DNA of 64,000 nucleotides from assembly GCA_964036295.1 (NCBI GenBank), contig OZ038470.1, forward strand, positions 7,214,078-7,278,077. Reading direction: 5' to 3'. Shown in pieces: positions 57,515 through 64,000 of this stretch. Source of the DNA: Plumapathes pennacea. Taxonomy: Eukaryota > Cnidaria > Anthozoa > Antipatharia > Myriopathidae. The stretch's first letter is position 1. Each line of letters starts with the position of its first letter. The position numbers and the translations under genes are program-made. The notes under the pieces are model-generated. The model did no database searches and was not told the DNA's origin. It saw only the letters and a program-made list of their open reading frames with translations.

Positions 57515-57805
57515 CTGCTGGTCACTGTCGTCCAAGCGTGCTCATCCCCAGGACCATCCGCGCAAAAAGACCCTGGGGACGAGGTTGGCAGCTCTTGTAA
57601 ATCGATCAATATTCGTAACCACGACCTGTCACGAAGACCGGCGATCTCGTTCCGGAACTAGTTCCGTTCATTCATGCACGTGAGGAACTTTCTTTTTCTT
57701 TGCTCGCGTTTTGGGAACAGATCCTTTCCCTCCAAGGCACTTATTTTTCGCATTTCAACTGTAATAGTGAACACAGCAGCAGCTTCAGATACTAGTCTAT
57801 TTAAA
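57515..57805. promoter_or_regulatory. 291-bp bidirectional promoter, MPND / NPEPPS
   Basis: Only 291 bp separate the two divergent start codons. It has a CACGTG E-box at 57677-57682 and no TATA box. An in-frame upstream ATG at 57674 for the aminopeptidase lies inside this region. Shared promoter function is inferred from spacing. Confidence 0.68.
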
Positions 57806-58566
57806 ATGAGTAAAGAAAGAAAGCCGTTTGAGCGACTTCCGGGATCCGTGATTCCGAAAAATTATGAACTGAGCCTTCAGCCCAACTTGACAGAGTTTAC
57901 TTTTGAGGGCAAGGAAGTAATCCAAGTCGAGGTAAGTGTTCCGTCGCCCTGAAATTGCATGTTAGAAAAATCTGCAAATACAACTGAAATATACAAATGT
58001 TCAAGTTCTCGTAGTTTTCAAATTTATTCTCGTGCGTCTAGCTCTATGTGTCTGTGTCAATGGGTTCCATGAATATAGGAGGATTACTCTTACAGAGTAT
58101 GACTCCTCCCTCCCCATGCCACTCCCAGAATCAAGTGCCTCCAGAATCATGGGAAACAATCTAAAAATAGAATGATTGACAAGTGTGCAGTTTGTGGGTG
58201 TTCAGATAGCCAAGTAATTAGGACATTGGTCTCTCACCAAAGTAACCTGTATTTTATTGGCAGTGCCACTCTTGGGCAGGGAATTGGCTTTTACCTCCGG
58301 GGCGTTAGAGCTCATATCCATAAAAGAGTAGGGGAATCTACCCAGGACCACCCTAATACTAACCTTGTATTAGCTTAGTGTCACCCTCTTGTGTCTGCTT
58401 AGTACATTTATTTGATTAGATAAGGTGTGGTGTCACAGAGTGAGGGGTGATGAATGGTACCAGTAGAACATTGTGGGTCTCGGAAAGTTTTGGTCTGATC
58501 TCGGAATCTTGGCAGCCTTTTTGATGACTCTCGGAATCTCATTTTTTTCGTTTTTTTTTTTTTTAT

Positions 58567-58606
<40 letters not shown>

Positions 58607-61600
58607 GGAGTCTCAGAGTGGTTAAAGTCTTGTTCTCTGATTTTTAAACAGGGTCTCAGCATCTTGGCCAGTCTTGGATTTTACCACTTGCTACCCCCTA
58701 GAATGACCATTCGATTTGTGTAAATGTGAGCCATTTTCTCATGATTGTGTTTCTGTATCAAACTTCAGGTGAAGGAAGCAACACACAAAGTTACAATGAA
58801 CTGTCTGGATATTGTCATCAATTCTGCCAGCTTTTCTGCCAAAGATACAAGTAAGGCTTCGGTCCTAATGTATAGTAATGTACAGTATGATAGAATATCA
58901 AATTTGATATAGAATGATAGAGTTCAAAAACTGTAAAATACTGAATCTGTTTTTCTCCGACTTAGACCTCAACTCGTCCAGCATAACATACAGCAAAGAT
59001 GACGAGACTGTGACGCTGACATTTGATGAGCCTTTACCTGTCAGTCCAGATGCGTCTCTATCACTTAACTTCACTGGGGAATTGAATGACAAGATGAAGG
59101 GTTTCTACAGGAGCAGGTACACAAGACCTGATGGCACGGAGCAGTACTGTGCTGTTACCCAGTTTGAGGTGATTTCAAGAACTTCTGTACTTCTGTATTT
59201 GGGATCTGATATTCTAGACTTTGCCATACATCATCTGACTGTTTAAATATTTGCCAACTTGTCATTCTTGGTAAATGTTTTCATTGCAGCCTACAGATGC
59301 AAGGCGTGCATTTCCTTGCTGGGATGAGCCCGCACTCAAAGCTACATTTGACGTCACATTGGTGGCTCCTAAAGATCGAGTTGCTCTTTCCAACATGGTT
59401 TGTACTGACTGTGCAACATAACACAATAGCGCAATAATATTCTGCAATGTTTATTGTAGTCACAATTGTGTAATGTAAGATTGTATTGAACATGCCACGA
59501 TTTTCATGAACTTGTAACAAGTATACTACATGATACTTACTGTAACCTGTTGTAGATTGATCACCATTCTGGTAATTCAGAAAATCTATTTTCTCACTCG
59601 CACTGTCTGAAAAAATGGAAACTTTAATCCTGGGTGAAGGGGAAGAGGGAGGGGGGCACTCCCCATCAGGAAGGCTCCACCCAAAAGGGGTCCTTTTATG
59701 TCAGAGCCTCGGGTATAAGAAAGGGTATAAAAAAAAAACATGTTTAACAGTGCCAAGTTGTTGTGTGCTGTTTTCTGTTTAAAGGTACTGTATAAAAGGG
59801 GGGCAAATTGTTAGTAGAAGTATATAAAAAAAGTTTGTGCCCCCAGGCCTAAATCTGATACTAGTGCTACCAAAAATTGGTTCCTGTGAGTGCTGAACAT
59901 TTGTGGCATTTATCATCAGAGCAGTGATGTTACTGGTATTTTTTGTCTGTACAATACACAGTATGGATCAGTAGTGTTGTATGTTCACATACAGAATGTC
60001 ATTGAGGAGAAAAGCTCTGATGCTGACAGCTCACTCAAGGTTGTGAAGTATGCTCGTACTCCTGTAATGTCAACATACCTACTGGCATTTGTTGTTGGAG
60101 AGTTTGACTTTGTGGAAGGGAAAGATTCTGATGGGGTCCTGGTCAGAGTTTACACACCCAAAGGCAAGCAAGTGCAAGGGGAGTTTGCACTTGAGGTAAG
60201 GTACTAGCCAGTGCTTGACATTAAGGTTTTAGGTTGGTTGCCCTTCAGACTGTAGATTGACTTCAAGCAATAGAAAGTTTCATAATTTCTAGTTGCCCGG
60301 CCCAGAATTTACCTGCCCGACCAAAAGTTTTGGTTGCCCCGGGCAAGTGGGCAACCGTTAATGTCGAGCGCTGCTAGCAGACACACTAAAAGAATGTACT
60401 TACAGTGCTACATTTAGCTGCATCCCATAACATGATAGTGGTTTATCCCTTTCACCACTGGTTTATTCCTTTCAACTTTAATAATTTTCTCCTTCAGTTT
60501 TTCAGGAGAGATATATAACATAGAGAATTTTCTACTTTGCTCAGGTGAAAGCTGATTGGCCCAGCAAGTCTCACTACATTGCTCATATATTTTCTTCTTG
60601 AATGGTTGGGAGAATTTGTATTATAAGCTCAGGAGTGAAAGGGTTATACATTGCTTATGTGGTAAAATTAATGGTTGCCATCAATCTGTTCAGGTTGCAA
60701 AAAAGACTTTGCCATTTTACAACAAATATTTTGGTATCAACTATCCTCTGCCAAAGATGGACTTGATTGCTATTCCAGACTTTGCAGCAGGTGAGGATTC
60801 AAGTGACTTGATTCTTCTGTTCCTTGTCATGTTTTCTCCCCTTGTGCACTTTGTGTCTCTTGATGTGATGTACTGCATGCATATATAGCCCAGCACCCTC
60901 AGGGGAAGGGCAATGGGTGGAATGCATGTTTGGCTTGAGCCTCCTTGTACAATATTTATTCCCCTACAGTGCTCAACATTAAGGTTTTAGGTTGGTTGCC
61001 CTTCGGACTGTAGATTGACTTCAAGCAATAGAAAGTTTCATAATTTCTGGTTGCCCAGCCCAGAATTTACCTGCCCGACCAAAAGTTTTGGTTGCCCCGG
61101 GCAAGCGGGCAACCGTTAATGTCGAGCACTGCCCTAGATACAGCCAGACAGGCAACTTTGAGTCAACTTTTTTTTTTCAGGGGCCATGGAGAACTGGGGC
61201 TTGGTTACATATAGGTACTGTATGCATACCTCATTTCCGTCAAGCCAGGGGCTACACACTGAACTGCTAGCTAGGGTTTTACTTGATTTTACTTCTTTCT
61301 AGGGAGACAGCCCTCTTGATAGATCCAGAAAACTCTTCGTCAGCAGCAAAACAATGGGTTGCATTGGTAGTTGGTAAGAGAGGGCATTTTCTAAATAGAT
61401 ATCCATCTTGTTTCCTAGTCTACAATGTTATTTTCTAAACCACTTTGGGACAGCTACATTTTATAATAATATTGTTTTGTATTGTTTAGGGCACATACAT
61501 GTACTTGGTGTAGTGTACTATTATTGTGATAATCATGTTATATTGTATCATATGCAAAACGCAAGATAGTGTATGTACTTGCATATGGTAAACAGAACTT

Positions 61601-63482
61601 GTACCAGTACAGTATAGGCCTAAAGAAAGTGGTTGTGTTATTTGATGCACATTCAATATTATCTGAATACAGTGTAATGTTTTGGTCTAACTTGTATCTT
61701 GTGTAGGGCATGAAATTGCACATCAATGGTTTGGCAATTTGGTAAGTCATGAAGTGGCATTTAGTTTCAGTTTACAAGTTTTTTTCAGAAGTATTATAAT
61801 GTTATTATTTTATTGTCATTCAAATGGTAACTATAATGTTTTAATTTTTTGCAGGTGACCATGGTATGTTGACCTCTGAAGTGGAGCATGAAGAGGAGCA
61901 TAGCTTTTTTTTTTTTTTTCAAATGAATCAAACCCAGCTTTGTTGCATGCATGCAGGCTGTCATTTGTGAAAAGAGCATATGGTCATAAGTTGAGCTAGC
62001 TGTTTGTAGTTTTGTAACTACAGTTGATCCTCACACTATCTTGACCTATGTTTCATTTCCCTTGAGAGTTCAAGATAGCATGGTTCAACTGTACAATACT
62101 TGTGTATGATTCCAGGAATGGTGGACACACTTGTGGCTGAATGAGGGGTTTGCATCATGGATTGAATACTTGTGCGTGGATCACTGCCACCCAGAATATG
62201 ACATCTGGACCCAGTTTGTTACAACAGACTTTACCAGAGCAATGGAGCTAGATGCTCTGAGGAACAGGTGCTTGGATAGTGTTTGTCATTTTATTTGCAA
62301 AATATTATGTTGAATGAATCACTGACTATGAAGTTACTCTAAGTTTTCCCAGATACACTCTATTTGTCTCAATCATTTTCTTAGTTTACAACATTCATTT
62401 TGATGTAATTTTCTTTTTGAACCAGAAGGTCTCAGAAAGTAAGTTTTTGGACTAAGTCTTTACTGGGAGATCTCCCTATGACTATTAAAAGTATTCACAG
62501 TGAGTATGTGGGAAAATGAGTAGTCTCTCGAGTATTGAACATGTAAGATAAGGAGAAAGTGAGCGTGGCAAAAACAAAACAAAACAAACAAAAAACAAAT
62601 AGCCAAAATAGCCATACCCAAAAGCCCTGATGTTCAGTCAAGACCACCACATACTAACACTAACTGTTCACTTATTTCCCCTATGGCAACTGTCCATTCA
62701 TCAAGTCATCCCATTGAGGTACAGTAAAGTAGACATTCATATTTATACAGTATAGTGTACTAGAATTTATTTTACTTTGAGATGTGAACATTTTTATTTG
62801 ATTTTAAATGTAGGCCAGTTATAAAATTGAAGGGTTAATTTTGTATTCCCAAAATAACTATAGAATTACTCCCAAGTAGTGCATGGTATAAAAATAACAC
62901 TTCTGCTGACTGATTGAAGTAAGAGAGCTTTTATGCAGAATTGTGCACAGGGATTTAGCTAGCAGAAGGGATCAGTCCCAAGAGTGATCAAGGGCCAGTT
63001 TCTCCTTGTCTCTCACCAGAGATATACCATACAGAAGAGAGAAGTTGGCTTTTCATGGTTTAATCAGATGAAAGCTGATTGAGCAATCAATTCTCAGTGC
63101 ATCATTTATACATTGTTCTCTTTAATGGTTGGGAGAATCTGCATTTTGAACTTGAGAACAGACAGAGGAACTCAAGGGTGTTGCATTTGTTTGTAATTTG
63201 ACAAGTGTTTTGTCCTTTTGATGCCAGGTTCCAGTTGGCCATCCCTCCGAGATTGATGAAATATTTGATGCGATATCCTACAGCAAGGGCTCTTCAATTA
63301 TCAGGATGCTGCATGACTACATCGGAGACAAGGCAAGAACATTGCACTCTGCATATTTCACTCTTGTTTCTCCTTGAAGCTAGTACGTCAGTCACATCCT
63401 TATTGTTTTCTGATTTTCTAGGATTTCAAGGCTGGACTACATGAATATCTTACCAAATTCAAGTACAACAATGCTGCTACAG
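57806..63482 (+). CDS. NPEPPS: Puromycin-sensitive aminopeptidase, M1 family (3' part beyond window)
   Basis: Exons 57806-57931, 58769-58850, 58966-59168, 59290-59397, 59995-60195, 60694-60790, 61181-61214, 61303-61373, 61707-61741, 61855-61863, 62116-62267, 62706-62718, 63228-63332, 63422-63482. They encode 432 residues and run off the edge in phase; the human enzyme is 919. N-terminal M1 domain (about 10-210), then the gluzincin domain with exopeptidase motif GAMEN (about 273-277) and the zinc site HEIAH (309-313) followed by Glu332 in NEGF, the HExxH-x18-E spacing. It removes N-terminal residues from cytosolic peptides. Start: [13 protein letters not shown] matches the human second methionine; an in-frame ATG at 57674 would add 44 residues. 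Includes 9-nt and 13-nt microexons and one GC-AG intron. Confidence 0.93.
58432..58705. repeat. Dispersed repeat family C copy containing a (TG)n microsatellite
   Basis: Blocks ggggtgatga, tcggaaagttttggtctgat, cggaatcttggcagcctttt and gtggttaaagtcttgtt match the 9137-9357 copy. About 18 TG dinucleotides at 58570-58605 interrupt it. First NPEPPS intron. Confidence 0.75.
60215..60375. repeat. Dispersed repeat family F copy
   Basis: From agtgcttgacattaaggttt through ggttgccccgggcaagtggg to gtcgagcgctgct. The ends (agtgcttgacatta and taatgtcgagcgct) are imperfect inverted repeats. About 95% like the copy at 60965-61134, judged by eye. Confidence 0.82.
60445..60648. mobile_element. MITE family A copy
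   Basis: ccctttcaccactggtttat at the left, ttcaggagagatatataaca and ttttcttcttgaatggttgg inside, ctcaggagtgaaagggttat at the right. NPEPPS intron. Confidence 0.75.
60965..61134. repeat. Dispersed repeat family F copy
   Basis: Same blocks as 60215-60375, ending taatgtcgagcactgcc. Direct orientation relative to it, about 590 bp apart within adjacent NPEPPS introns. Confidence 0.82.
62965..63165. mobile_element. MITE family A copy
   Basis: agtcccaagagtgatcaagg, ctctcaccagagatatacca, caattctcagtgcatcattt and ggttgggagaatctgcattt. The left TIR is partly lost. NPEPPS intron. Confidence 0.72.
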
Positions 63483-63534
63483 GTACTGAACACATCTACT
63501 TGAACAAGTTCTACCGTCTATCTCTTATTCAAAT

Positions 63535-64000
63535 GAAGGCGCAACATTGCGCGAAATTGGGCGGATTCACGGTGCAACATTGTGCGAAATTGGGTGGATA
63601 CACGGTACAACATTGCGCACAACTAGGCGGATTCACGTTGCAGCATTGTGCGCAATTAGGTGGATACACGGTACAACACTGCGTACAATTAGGTTAATAC
63701 ACGGTGCAACATTATGCGCAATTGGGTGGGTACACGACGCAGCATTGCGCGCAATTAAGTGGATATACGGTGCAACATTGCGCGCAATTAAGCGGATTCA
63801 CGGTGCAATATTGTGCCCAATTGGGTGGATACATGGTACAACATTGCGTACAATTAGGTGAATACACAGTAAAACATTGCGCACAATTAGGGGAATACAC
63901 GGTATAACGTTGCGTACAATTGGGTGGATACACGATGCAGCATTGCGTGCAATTGGGTGGATACACAGTACAACAATGCGCGCAATAAGGTGAATACACG
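63535..64000. repeat. 30-bp minisatellite running off the right edge
   Basis: About 15 tandem units of 30 bp with consensus near gcgcaattgggtggatacac plus ggtacaacatt. The substitutions between units are mostly transitions. Because the period is a multiple of three, the array stays open in several frames on both strands as 10-residue repeats (for example HCAQLGGYTV), which is an artefact. It lies in the NPEPPS intron after 63482. Confidence 0.93.

Noticed and set aside
58172..58378. Second tRNA-like SINE head in the first NPEPPS intron
   Set aside because: A weak A-box-like stretch is visible near 58205, but no convincing anticodon stem or B box.
63500..63999. Decapeptide-repeat proteins on both strands
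   Set aside because: Minisatellite with a period divisible by three; frames break at unit variants and the array lies in an intron.
63535..64000. CRISPR-like array
   Set aside because: Units are contiguous tandem repeats with no unique spacers, in a eukaryotic intron.

Overview
This window is nuclear DNA from an animal, most likely an anthozoan cnidarian and probably a stony coral. The evidence is intron-dense genes with GT-AG introns, full-length bilaterian-type orthologues (MAGUK scaffolds, AP-4, hnRNP U-like), AT-rich introns, and many short palindromic, MITE-like repeats. No bacterial, viral or organellar genes are seen. The species call is inference from overall character, not a database match.

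Layout. 1-4124 is intergenic and repeat-rich. 4125-14131 (-) is a complete 17-exon MPP2/MPP6 (PALS2/Varicose-type) MAGUK. 15604-18342 (+) is an MTMR10/11/12-type inactive myotubularin. 19925-28824 (-) is an 18-exon second MAGUK of the MPP3/MPP7 type with an unusual acidic linker. 30511-32469 (-) is an SLX9/FAM207A orthologue. 33152-35208 (-) is an HSF5/HSFY-like heat-shock-factor protein. 36010-43540 (-) is the AP-4 mu subunit. 43924-49672 (+) is an hnRNP U-like protein. 51356-57514 (-) is MPND, a RAMA plus JAMM/MPN protein. 57806 to beyond the right edge (+) is a puromycin-sensitive aminopeptidase, truncated by the window.

Exon chains were assembled by hand from reading frame, splice sites and remembered family sequence. 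In the eight genes that end inside the window the chain sums to a multiple of three and ends at a stop. In the aminopeptidase the phase is consistent up to the edge.

How the genes relate. These are mostly housekeeping or scaffold genes of different pathways rather than an operon-like system. AP4M1/hnRNPUL and MPND/NPEPPS are head-to-head pairs with only 383 bp and 291 bp between start codons, so each probably shares a bidirectional promoter. The two MAGUKs lie close together on the same strand, as MPP2 and MPP3 do in human, and share exon lengths, suggesting an old tandem duplication. Introns and intergenic stretches are packed with non-autonomous repeats: a piggyBac-like MITE family with about 15 copies, several foldback elements, a ~980-bp element with perfect terminal inverted repeats, a tRNA-Ser-derived SINE and a 30-bp minisatellite. 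I see no intact transposase, reverse transcriptase, rRNA, functional tRNA or CRISPR array, and no clearly new gene system. The most unusual items are a tandem triplication of a splice acceptor, 9-nt and 13-nt microexons, three GC-AG introns and the nested palindromes at 1.35-2.36 kb.
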